64,000 nt of DNA. It comes from Xenosphaeropsis pyriputrescens (lineage: Eukaryota > Ascomycota > Leotiomycetes > Phacidiales > Phacidiaceae). Positions 46,697 through 55,881 of the stretch are shown piece by piece. Positions within the stretch are counted from its first letter, which is position 1. The number at the start of each line of letters is the position of its first letter. The DNA lies in assembly GCA_022609375.1 (NCBI GenBank), contig JAGKQE010000016.1, positions 420,316 through 484,315 of the forward strand, written 5' to 3'. A model generated the notes under the pieces. That model did no database searches. It was given only the letters and a program-made list of their open reading frames with translations, and had not been told where the DNA came from. The position numbers and the translations under genes were made by a program.

Positions 46697-47888
46697 CTAT
46701 CCAGAGCGCGCCTCTCTCCAGTTTTCATATGCTGGATCTTTTGCCAATGGTGGATATTCTTCTTGGACCTCCCGGTCAAGCGCTGCAAGAATGTGTATAG
46801 CCCATATAGCCATGTTGAAAGTGAGGCCAAGTGGCTGAGAATTTATCCAGGGTATTGAACAAAGTACCATCGGTTTCATGCTGTCATCTACCAAGCCGTG
46901 ATCTGTATATGGGGATGAGAGGTGGGGTGGCGACGAGGATAGGGGCTCAGGTGTTGACAACCTAGGTTTCCTTGTTCTTACTCCTCGTGTTGCAGCAAGA
47001 GATCTAGACGGAGAGATTGGCCTATCCATCGTGCGTCTGGCGACAAGGACTTCCACGGGAGACACAAGGTAGCAATACCACGAACTGGAGTTCCTAGCAT
47101 AATGATTCACCTGCTCAAGGCATGCATCAGAAATATTCGTCCAGGCACTTCGAATCGATTCCTCGTCGCTGTTGTCGAAATCTTCATTCGTGTTATTATC
47201 TTGATCGGTAGGAAACGCTTCGAGCGCGAACTTGCTGTCCCCAGGAACGATGTTTGCTGTTGGGTCCATCTCGCTGATTCCAGCCCAGTCTGGAAATGCC
47301 CTTCTCCTGCCAAGCACTTGTTCTGCATAGCTGCCTACAAGCCATATAACCATTGGTGGTTTCATGTATTCTGTGGCTGCCTTCAGTGCTGTATTGACAA
47401 TTATACAATTGTAGCTCAGCAACACCGGCTCGAAGGATCGTTCGTCCCGCACTCGAAGTTGTGCGGGGAATATGGTGGGATAAGGTGGTAGATCAAAGGA
47501 TTGATCAAGAACAGTGCCAAAGAGACGTTGGATATTATCATCGTTGAAATCCTCCCACAACGCTTTGCCTTCAAGAGGCTCATGATCAACCTTCTTTGTT
47601 GTGGTCGTCCCAGTTGCAGTACCGTCTTCAAGGTCGAGTTGTGGGTTGGGCGAAGAAAGATATTGTCTGAGGGTGGTACGGATCATCGTGATCAAGGATA
47701 AGGTGCTCGGATCCATAGTTCGCGAGGATGTGAGGAGTCATGCAACTCCGAGACGTATACACAAAGGTGTTGAGTCCTGATAGCTTCAAGTGACAGAACA
47801 GTCTCTCCACCGAAGAACTATTATGTGGGACAGCAGCGACTTCCAAGAGTAACTCACCGGGCATATTCCTCCCTAGGTTGCTTCCCAA
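46697..47888 (-). pseudogene. Fungal PD-(D/E)XK nuclease-like protein, probable frameshift
   Basis: The main frame (47716-46697, 339 residues) contains LEDGTATGTTTTKK, LPPYPTIFPAQLRVRD, AFPDWAGISE followed by NIVPGDSKFA, and a C-terminal part with YCYLVSPVEVLVARR and LTFNMAIWAIHILAAL. The PDW...PGDSK arrangement fits the D...(D/E)xK active-site pattern of the PD-(D/E)XK-like proteins frequent in fungal genomes. The natural N-terminus appears in another frame (from 47864 or 47888: GELLLEVAAVPHNSSSVERL, FVYTSRSCMTPHIL, YGSEHLILDHDDPY). It joins the main frame at about 47678, where one base is out of phase with no room for an intron. Either the gene is broken or an ATG at 47716 makes a shortened protein; an assembly error is also possible. 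Function unknown. Confidence 0.6.
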
Positions 47889-48475
47889 GGATGCCCTTTC
47901 CTGGAGTACTCACCGGGCATGCTTGCCAACTGTCTCTTCTTTCTTTATTAGACAACATGTATCGTCAACAAAACACCTACCTAGATAGGCTGCCACCTGA
48001 AACAAGCGACCTACATACCTACCTATGCAGTTTATGCACATCGCATCGCATAGAGATCATGCAAATAGTTCCACATCAAGCACCAATGCGAGCGCAACTG
48101 TATGTGTGTATAACTTTCTTAAGCTCTTGAATACTTTACATCTGTAACTGTTTTTAGTATAGTAGATTATCCTTATAACTATAATTACTCTACAGTTCAA
48201 GAACACTCACGACTTTCGGATGATTAGCAAGGCACTGTTCCCTAGACAGCTTTCAGTTGGCACACTCAAGATACTACACCAAATCCAAACACTTATAAAA
48301 GTTTATACATTCGATTTCAAGAGTACGAACCCTATGGATAATAGTTACGCCGTTCCAGTCAATATCCTGCTCTAAATCCGAGGCCAATACACGTGTTTCT
48401 CATTGCCATGGAATGATGCTTTAGTAATAGCAATACTGATCAATATATACAGTCATACCTGTATAGACTTCCACG
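47889..48475. other. Intergenic stretch, no gene seen
   Basis: Upstream of the nuclease-like gene and 3' of the 2-hydroxyacid dehydrogenase gene, AT-rich. No feature. Confidence 0.4.
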
Positions 48476-49573
48476 TCAAGTCATAACGTTGTTGAGTTCC
48501 TGTCCAGCAAGAAGCCTCTCAATATTTTCCGCTTGCTCGTCATACCAGTTTCTCAACACAGTTTCTTCAACATAAGCACTGTGGGGAGTCAGAAGGACCT
48601 GACTTGATCCGTTTTGTCCCCAACTGGGATCCCTCCAAGGACTATCCAAAGGTAAAGGCTCAATATCGAAGACGTCCAAAGCAGCCCCTCTGATCTTGCC
48701 TCGCTTGAGAACATCCAAAAGATCTGACTCCACCACCAATGGACCTCGGCTCGTGTTGATGAAGAACGCGGATGGCTTCATCATCTCAAGGTCTTTCTTG
48801 GCAACAATACCTCTTGAGCGATCCGAAAGCAGGTAGTGAACACTGATAACATCAGCAGTCTTAAATAGATCCTCTTTCGTGACTGCCTTGAAGACTTCCT
48901 CCCCGTCAACACTAGATAGGCCTACTTTCTGTGCCTTTTCAGACGCTGCTTCTTGAGTAAGGTTCTCACTCCAAGCAATCACTCTCATCCCAAAGGCCAC
49001 ATGCATGATCTTTGCAACATTGACACCCAATCTCCCCAGTCCCACAACACCAAAGGTCTTCCCAGCCATACTTGTCGTTGTAGTGGTCTGCCATTTGCCT
49101 TCCTTCACAGCTTTATCATCAGAAGCGACATTACGAGCAATGCTCAGGATGAGAGTAACAGCATGTTGAGTTGTGGAATCAACACCTTTACTCTTCAACT
49201 TTGTTGCCTCACTTGGCGGCTTATCAGTACGTCCCACGCCGATGGCACCTGCTACAACAACACCACATTCCCTAGCCGCTGGCAAATCGATTGCTAGGTT
49301 TCGAACTCCAGTAGTGAGAAGTATCTTTAGGTTCGGGAGCTTCTTGAATAGTTCTGCCGGGAAGGGCGTCCGTTCCCGCATAGAACAGATCAAATCGAAG
49401 GGTTGCAGGCGATCGACCAATTTTTCCTTGTCTTCTTCCGTTGTCCTGGGGCCATTGTACGTAGGAAGAGTGTCCTTGAACTGCGTGACCTTGATGTGTT
49501 CGGCAAGGTGCTCGAAGTGAGATGGAGAAATTTCCTGGTAATCGTCTAGGATTGCAACGTTGTAGGTAGGCAT
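48476..49573 (-). CDS. D-isomer-specific 2-hydroxyacid dehydrogenase
   Basis: Intronless; starting at MPTYNVAILDDYQ (49573) gives 365 residues, and the in-frame ATG 45 nt upstream adds a stretch with no family resemblance. NAD-binding loop GVVGLGRLGVNVA; catalytic Arg in FINTSRGPLV, Glu in DVFDIEPLP and His in LLTPHSAYVEE are all present. Family members reduce 2-keto acids to D-2-hydroxy acids (or the reverse) with NAD(P)H; glyoxylate/hydroxypyruvate reductase and phosphoglycerate dehydrogenase are relatives. The exact substrate is not evident. There is no targeting signal, so cytosolic. It is divergent from the L-arabinitol dehydrogenase gene across 665 bp. Confidence 0.9.
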   Translation of the reverse strand: MPTYNVAILDDYQEISPSHFEHLAEHIKVTQFKDTLPTYNGPRTTEEDKEKLVDRLQPFDLICSMRERTPFPAELFKKLPNLKILLTTGVRNLAIDLPAARECGVVVAGAIGVGRTDKPPSEATKLKSKGVDSTTQHAVTLILSIARNVASDDKAVKEGKWQTTTTTSMAGKTFGVVGLGRLGVNVAKIMHVAFGMRVIAWSENLTQEAASEKAQKVGLSSVDGEEVFKAVTKEDLFKTADVISVHYLLSDRSRGIVAKKDLEMMKPSAFFINTSRGPLVVESDLLDVLKRGKIRGAALDVFDIEPLPLDSPWRDPSWGQNGSSQVLLTPHSAYVEETVLRNWYDEQAENIERLLAGQELNNVMT

Positions 49574-50238
49574 TGTAGCTCTGGATGAATCGGGATGATG
49601 ACGAATGATGTTTGGCAAGGCACTGAATTTCTGTTTATCGCTGATGCGTTGGAATGAAATGTTATTCCTTCAATACGGAATAACAGCAGCTGTACTCAAC
49701 TTTTGGTGGGGTCGGTATTCCGATACGGTAATTGAGAGCTGGGGTAGCTATCGCGTACCTGTGATCAATATTGCGTCATGTATGTGCCAGTTCACTGTGT
49801 GTTACTGAATACACAGCAAAAATTTGGATAAATAGAGCACATACCATCAGCTCCTGAGCAAGAATCATTCACGGTTGTTCAACTCATCGATTCAACCATG
49901 AACAAAGCAGCTATTATCTGGAGATCCGACATTCTTAAGTACGGGGTAGAACCGATTGAGCCGAGAGAGCTCCACGATTGGTGCGCATACATCACAAGCA
50001 GACGCGCATAGCGTTCGGCCAAGACTTCCCCGCCAAAGACGTCTGCGCTCCAATGATAGGAGCATCCCACAATAATGTTGTTTGATTATCGTAGCTCTGG
50101 GTCAAAAGTGGAGCACATGGAAAGAGACAGCAAAGGATAGCACCGAATTCAAATAGCAGAGCTCAAGACGTTTCTTTCTCCTCGACCGTTCTCTCATCGC
50201 CTTGGACACAGCTCTCAACTTCAATATTTATCATTGCA
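49574..50238. other. Bidirectional promoter, 2-hydroxyacid dehydrogenase / LAD
   Basis: Non-coding spacer between two divergent start codons. It contains the palindromic cluster described separately; nothing else is supportable. Confidence 0.6.
49661..49722. promoter_or_regulatory. Palindromic sites in the shared promoter of the two dehydrogenases
   Basis: GTTATTCC at 49661-49668 and its exact reverse complement GGAATAAC at 49677-49684 are separated by 8 nt. Fifteen bases on, GTGGGG (49706-49711) fits the CreA consensus SYGGRG, and CGGTATTCCG (49713-49722) is a CGG-N4-CCG palindrome of the type bound by Zn2Cys6 dimers. All lie about 90-150 bp from the 2-hydroxyacid dehydrogenase start and 520-580 bp from the LAD start. 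Binding is not shown. Confidence 0.4.
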
Positions 50239-51419
50239 ATGTCGCCCTCTGCAACCAACACTTTGGAATCTTCCACATCGGTGAAGCCCACCAAGTCCAA
50301 TATCGGAGTCTTTACAAACCCGGAACATGATTTGTGGGTAGCAGAAGCGCAGCCCTCTCTAGAGAGTGTGGAAAAGGGCGACAGTTTGAAAATTGGAGAA
50401 GTTACTGTTGGTATCAAGAGCACTGGAATTTGCGGGTGAGTCGTCAGTCCTTACCAGACTATCAGATCAGTCGCTGACCTGTAATCAGTTCTGATGTACA
50501 CTTCTGGCATGCGGGATGTATAGGACCTATGATCGTTGAAGACACGCATATTCTGGGCCACGAATCCGCGGGTGTTATCTTAGCAGTCCATCCCTCAGTT
50601 GATCATCTCAAGGTCGGAGACCGGGTTGCCATCGAACCAAACATCATCTGCAATGAGTGCGAGCCATGCCTCACCGGAAGATATAATGGCTGTGAGAAGG
50701 TACAGTTCTTGTCTACGCCGCCCGTCGACGGCTTACTTCGACGATACGTCAATCACCCGGCCATTTGGTGTCACAAAATTGGGGACATGTCGTTTGAAAA
50801 CGGTGCTTTGTTGGAGCCACTCAGTGTAGCCCTGGCTTGCATGCAGAGATCGGGTGTCACTCTTGGTGATCCGGTATTGATCTGCGGAGCTGGACCAATC
50901 GGACTGATTACTTTGCTCTGTTGTCGGGCCGCTGGTGCTGAACCAATTGTCATCACGGACATTGATGATGGGAGATTGGAATTCGCAAAGAAGATGGTGC
51001 CATCGGTGATAACGCACAAGGTTGCGCGACAGTCTGCTGAAGACGCTGCGAAGTCAATCGTGAAATCCTTCGGAGGACTCGAGCCAGCGGTAGCCTTGGA
51101 GTGTACTGGAGTCGAGAGCAGTGTTTCTGCAGCAATATGGGCCGTCAAGTTCGGTGGGAAGGTATTCGTAATCGGAGTTGGAAAGAACGAAATGACTATG
51201 CCATTCATGAGGCTGAGTACGCGCGAGGTCGATTTGCAGTTTCAGTACCGATACAGTAACACATGGCCAAGGGCTATCCGCCTCGTACAAAGTGGTATCA
51301 TAGATATGCAGAAGCTCGTCACTCATCGTTTCCAGCTTGAAGATGCTGTCAGGGCATTTGAGACGGCTGCGGATCCAAAGACTGGTGCGATTAAGGTTCA
51401 GATTAAGAGTGAGGATTGA
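50239..51419 (+). CDS. lad1: L-arabinitol 4-dehydrogenase
   Basis: Exons 50239-50435 and 50489-51419 give 375 residues; the 53-bp intron has GTGAGT, a CTGACC branch site and an ATCAG end. It oxidises L-arabinitol to L-xylulose in the fungal L-arabinose pathway using NAD+. It is a medium-chain zinc dehydrogenase: SNIGVFTNPEHDLW, catalytic zinc Cys in GICGSDVHFW, GHES, structural-zinc cysteines in CNECEPCLTGRYNGC, FLSTPPVDGLLRRYVNHPA, nucleotide loop ICGAGPIGLI, and TDID, whose Asp fits NAD preference. This string of motifs matches characterised LADs more closely than sorbitol or xylitol dehydrogenases, though those are close relatives. Induction by pentoses and CreA repression are expected from family knowledge. 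Confidence 0.92.
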
Positions 51420-52002
51420 GAAGTATGAATTGGATGTTTTTGAGAGACATCACACTCGCCTAGATCTTCTATGATGTGGTTAATCATTGAAAGATGTAGA
51501 ATTGTCCTGGTTGATAGAATAATTCAAAGTCGTACAATCACAGTAGACTGTGTTGGTTGTTGAGAATGGTAGAATTATCGAGAACAGTTAAACTGTGTAG
51601 GATTGTGTAAGATCGTGCAGTTACTAAAACTGTTTCTGTGTATTCAGGTGATTCATCATGGAGGATCTTTGCGAATAAATCGGTGGAAGTAATTGGTATT
51701 AACATAGCGGAAACTCTGGCAATGACAATACGATGCGAAATATACTGGTGTACCAGCTGCAAGCTGTTGTGGGTGTGGGTAAGAAATGCCCGAGTCTCAT
51801 TAACAGCCTACCTCGCGCTAGACAACCTTACTACATATAATTACCTACATGCCTGCCATCCTACAATCGTATCAAATACCATCGCCTACAAAACCTCACC
51901 AACAATAAAACAATGAAACGATGAAACGATACTGCTTTCAACAAAGATCTCGTTGTCCACCACGAGTATTTCATTCCAGAGCACACTATCATTGTATAAG
52001 GC
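51420..52002. other. Intergenic stretch, no gene seen
   Basis: 3' flank of LAD and 5' flank of the kinase-like pseudogene. No feature is supportable. Confidence 0.4.
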
Positions 52003-53748
52003 ATGGCTAGCGTTGCTCATATTGGGCCGCTATTAGGGTCTGGAGGACGCGCGCATGTTTTCGAAGCAACAACAACGAAGGGACAGCTGATTGCACTCAA
52101 AGCCGTACGTGTTCTCACCTGAACTCTTTTTTTCATACTGCGATCGAAAGTATTTGCTGAACATACATACAGTTTGACAAGAAATCCTTCTGTAAGAGCG
52201 AGCTGAAGTCATATGAATACCTGAAGAAGTCTGACTGTTATCCGACTTATTTGCTCCAATATCACGGTCCAATCCTTTTGACCCCTAGTAACATACAGAT
52301 AATCCAGTCTTGCACTGGCACTACTACATACCATTGTGGCGCGGGTATTGAGAGGGTGGAAGGTGTTTGTCTTGGCAAAGTTATTAGTAACATGTCTGAT
52401 GAAGAACTCAAATCCCTGGAAAGAAGATTATGGCCGCAGTGTTGGATCTTCATAACAATTTGGGGATTTGTCATAGGGACATAAAAGCTGGCAACATCTT
52501 GCTGCTACAACCTCACACCTTCCGGTCTGAAGAGTTCGTTATTATTGACCTCAGTGAAGCCATTATTCGGGAGGAAACGTCTGAAAAGATCTGGAAGAAG
52601 GCATGCAAAGACGATACAGATTATGTTCACATACTTTTCCAACAAACAAGGTCAGAGAAGGTATGTGAAAAAGCAGCTTGACGTGTTTCACTCTATGCCT
52701 AACTTATGAAATTATCACAGGCAGTTTTGGCTGGCTGCCAACTTCTTCAAGACGCGACATCCATGTCCCAATCTTTGGGTTCGAGCGATGCCAATCATTC
52801 AAACTGCATCAGCGATGGCCTTCAATTGCAACTATCTGATCTGTTTAGGTCTGCGCAGCACGTAAATACAGTTATGCGTCTCATCAACAGGATACTTTCC
52901 ACTGTCAAGCAACCTATCTGCGAGCTTGCGCTGGTTTTAGCAAGTGTACTCCGATGTCGTGGAGATTTTCAGGACGCTCTTAGCATAGTGGAGAGCCGCA
53001 TTACCACCGGGTTTGATGGCTGTGATTCCGCCTTCATACCTCTTCTTACCCTTGAGAAGGCAAAGATCTTGCGGAGATGTGGTTTGGATTCTCTACAAGA
53101 CTTCCGTAGTGCGCTGTCAGGGTTCGAAGCACAGCTTGGTGCAGATCACATCACGACCCAGTCATGTCTTTGTGAGGTCGCCATACAGCTTTACCACAGC
53201 GACTTAAAGTCAGCAATTGCTATTCTAACTGATCTTGCAAAAGCTATTTCTGACAAATCGTCACTTACAAAGAAGGACAACCGACTCTTGCAAAAGGTGA
53301 AATATCAGCTACAGCGTTTCAAGTCGCGCTATAGATTCTACCATGCAAATCCGCCACGAAACTCGACTCGGGAATTCAGATGCAATTCTCAAAACATGTC
53401 TTTTGATACCGCCATTGGCCAAGATTGTCCTGCACCAGAAAAACGCCCCAGATCCAACTCCACTCCATCATCCAGACCCATCTCTCAGGAAAGACTTGAC
53501 ACTACTCTTCACCAAGATTCTCCACCAGCGAAGCGTACCAGGTCCAACTCTACTCCACCTTCTAGATGCATCTCTCAGAAAGGACCAGAAACTATTTCAA
53601 AACAACCTTTCCCTCTACCAACAAAGTGGACCAGATCCAACTTTATTCCATAATTTGGAATCGGATTTCAGAAAAGGTCTCGCGAAATCTTCACGATCAA
53701 CCTTGTCCACTAGCAAAGCGTTTCCGAAGATCACAAGGTTCACTGTGA
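52003..53748 (+). pseudogene. Kinase-like protein with helical-repeat and tandem-repeat C-terminus, frameshifted
   Basis: Exons 52003-52104, 52173-52660 and 52721 onward, with GTACGT and GTATGT donors. Residues from exon 1-2: degenerate glycine loop LLGSGGRAHVFEA, ALKA (catalytic Lys), then CHRDIKAGNILLL and IIDLSEAII, where the DFG motif reads DLS. Exon 2 is 488 nt and the frame breaks at 52420-52424, where one base is missing from an A-rich run; one more base would restore both the frame and the phase-0 splice. Exon 3 encodes helical TPR-like repeats (ALVLASVLRCRGDFQDALSIVE and similar), then a basic tandem repeat of 30-31 residues (RSNSTP..R.ISQ). The fourth copy continues in another frame past TAA 53651-53653 to about 53748. 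Two lesions make it probably non-functional. Family not recognised beyond the kinase fold. Confidence 0.65.
53360..53748 (+). repeat. ~90-bp coding tandem repeat, four copies
   Basis: The conserved AGATCCAACT-like block occurs at 53450, 53540 and 53633 (spacing 90 and 93), with diverged first and last copies on either side. At protein level each copy has K-R-x-R-S-N-S-T-P, then R-x-I-S-(Q/E), then P-x-x-K-R. The last copy is out of frame with the others. Confidence 0.8.
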
Positions 53749-54488
53749 CTTTTTCCATTGAGTGGACTCGTAAGACGAACAACTGTGTTAATTATACTAG
53801 TGACAGACTCTCAACTCAGTAATACGCAAGTTGGAACACTCTTCGATCTGTATGCTGGATATTGCAGCTACTGTAATCGGTCTTGGTATTACGCACGCTT
53901 TTGGCGGTATAATCAGTGGTGATTCATGGAATCGCTAGTTTGCTAAAGTTGCTAGTGGGGCAGTTTTGATTCTGTTCAGGAACGATGTTTTTATAGCGAC
54001 TTGTATAGATACCTGGAGCAAATTTCTGGAGATAAACACAAAAACAACTTGGTCTGTCACATCAACACTACGGCAAATCAGATGGGAGTTTTTGGTGAAT
54101 ACAAATGTGAAACTTTTGTACTTGTGTAGAATACATCTAAGTATCAATTTTCAAATGACTACTTTCTATCCACTCCAATGCCCGAGATATCATAGAGCGC
54201 AGACACAGGCACAGAGATCATCAAGTGGAGACTTACAAGTACTTGAGGATTGAGTAAGAGTGGGACTATGCCCTGTGTTAGGAAATCAAAATGTGGGGTG
54301 GTGGGGTGGTGGGGTAGGTCGTCAGTGATGCAGTCATGTTCTCGGCTTTACGTGTCAATGATCTTCCGCGTTGATTTCTGTGTTCTTTGATGCTACCTAT
54401 AACATCTCCCACCTAATTCTATCATCGTGACTGATATGCAGTTCTCAACCAACCACGTCATCGACCGTTTCACGAACAGGAAACTATA
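53749..54488. other. Intergenic stretch with a G-rich run
   Basis: 3' flank of the kinase-like pseudogene and 5' flank of the next gene. Contains the G-rich element at 54292-54318 and otherwise nothing supportable. Confidence 0.4.
54292..54318 (+). promoter_or_regulatory. Candidate G-quadruplex, ~170 bp upstream of the hydroxyacid dehydrogenase
   Basis: Three GGGG runs spaced by TGGT, followed by GG. Such runs can fold as G-quadruplexes; whether this one does is not shown. Confidence 0.3.
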
Positions 54489-55840
54489 ATGGCAGCCACG
54501 AAACCAGATGTAGCTTTTGTTGGCCTCGGGGCCATGGGATTTGGAATGGCAACTCATCTCGTGGAAGAAGGGTACAAAGTATCCGGATCCGATGTGTGGG
54601 CGCCCTCCGTAGAGCGGTTTGTGTCAGCGGGAGGACTTGCTGCTTCTTCCCCCAAGGAAGCTTCTCTGAACGCCTCGTTTTTGGTCTCGATGGTAGCGAC
54701 GGCAGACCAGACTAACGCCGCTTTATTTGATGCCTCAACCGGAGCAATTCATGGTCTACCAAAGAATGCAACAATAATTCTCTGCTCGACAGTCTCGCCA
54801 ACTTACCTACCCGAAGTACGAGCATTACTCGATGGCGAATTCAAGAGACCTGATGTGCAGCTTATAGACTGTCCAGTATCAGGGGGAACAGTTAAAGCTG
54901 CGGATGGCACTCTGACTATTTTGGCCTCTGGGCCTGATGAAACGCTTGCGCACTCGAAAGCTATTCTTGATACCATGGCAGAAAGTCTCTTTGTAATTCC
55001 TGGAGGCTTGGGATCTGGTACCAAGGTCAAGATGATCAACCAGGCTTTGGCTGGCATACATATTGCAATGGCATCCGAGGCAATGGGATTTGCGGCTGCT
55101 CTTGGCCTCAACACAGCGACGATATATGAGATGGTAAAAGGCAACGAAGGTGCTAGCTGGATGTGGGGCAACAGAATGGAGCATGCCATCAAAGGAGATA
55201 CCAATATCTATAGTGCCTTGAACATCATTATTAAAGACATGGTAATTGAATTTCTCTTCCAAGAATTCTTATGAGAATACTAACAAGATCATAGGGGATT
55301 GTGAACTCTGTTGGTCGCATCGAGCGCATCCCTCTTTTTCTCTCTTCAGCAACAGAACAAGTGTTCGCTGAAGGCGTAAGTGCAGGATATGGGCTAGAAG
55401 ATGATTCGGGAGTACATCGAGTCTATCTCCCCAAGACGCCTAGCCTCGTCTATGAACAAACGTCTATCAACACGGCCGCCTCTAAGGATTCGAAAAACAC
55501 AAAGTTGATTGTCGATATGCTGGTGGGAGTACATCTTGCTTCAGCTGCAGAATCGATGGCTCTCGGCAAGAAAGTAGGACTCGATACTAAGTCTCTGTAT
55601 GAAATTATTCAAACTGCAGCGGGATCAAGTAAGATGTTTGTGGAAAGAGTGCCGGAGATGCTGAATGGTAAATACGAAAGCGGATCTCGAGAGCATATTT
55701 GCGCTGGCCTTCGAGCAGCACTTGATAGGGCGGGTAAGATCAAGTATCCCTTGCATCTTACTGGTACGGCGCTTCAGATGTTTGAGTTAGTAGATGGAGA
55801 GAAGGATGCAGAGATCATTAAGTTGTGGGGCGGCTTGTGA
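54489..55840 (+). CDS. 3-hydroxyisobutyrate/L-threonate-type dehydrogenase with two C-terminal domains
   Basis: Exons 54489-55241 and 55295-55840 give 432 residues; the 53-bp intron has an ACTAAC branch site. The N-terminal Rossmann domain (VAFVGLGAMGFGMATHL, then IDCPVSGGTVKAADGTLTI) is NAD_binding_2. The first C-terminal helical domain carries the catalytic Lys in GSGTKVKMINQALAG. A second copy of the helical domain follows (KNTKLIVDMLVGVHLASAAESM, then LYEIIQTAAGSSKMF). The typical family length is about 300, so the ~130-residue extension is a real duplication of NAD_binding_11. Relatives include L-threonate dehydrogenase and tartronate semialdehyde reductase, some fused to aldolases or kinases. 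No fused catalytic domain is seen here. Substrate undetermined. Confidence 0.88.
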
Positions 55841-55881
55841 TCTCAGATAGATTTCGCACTCTAATGGAACCTTCATCAGCT

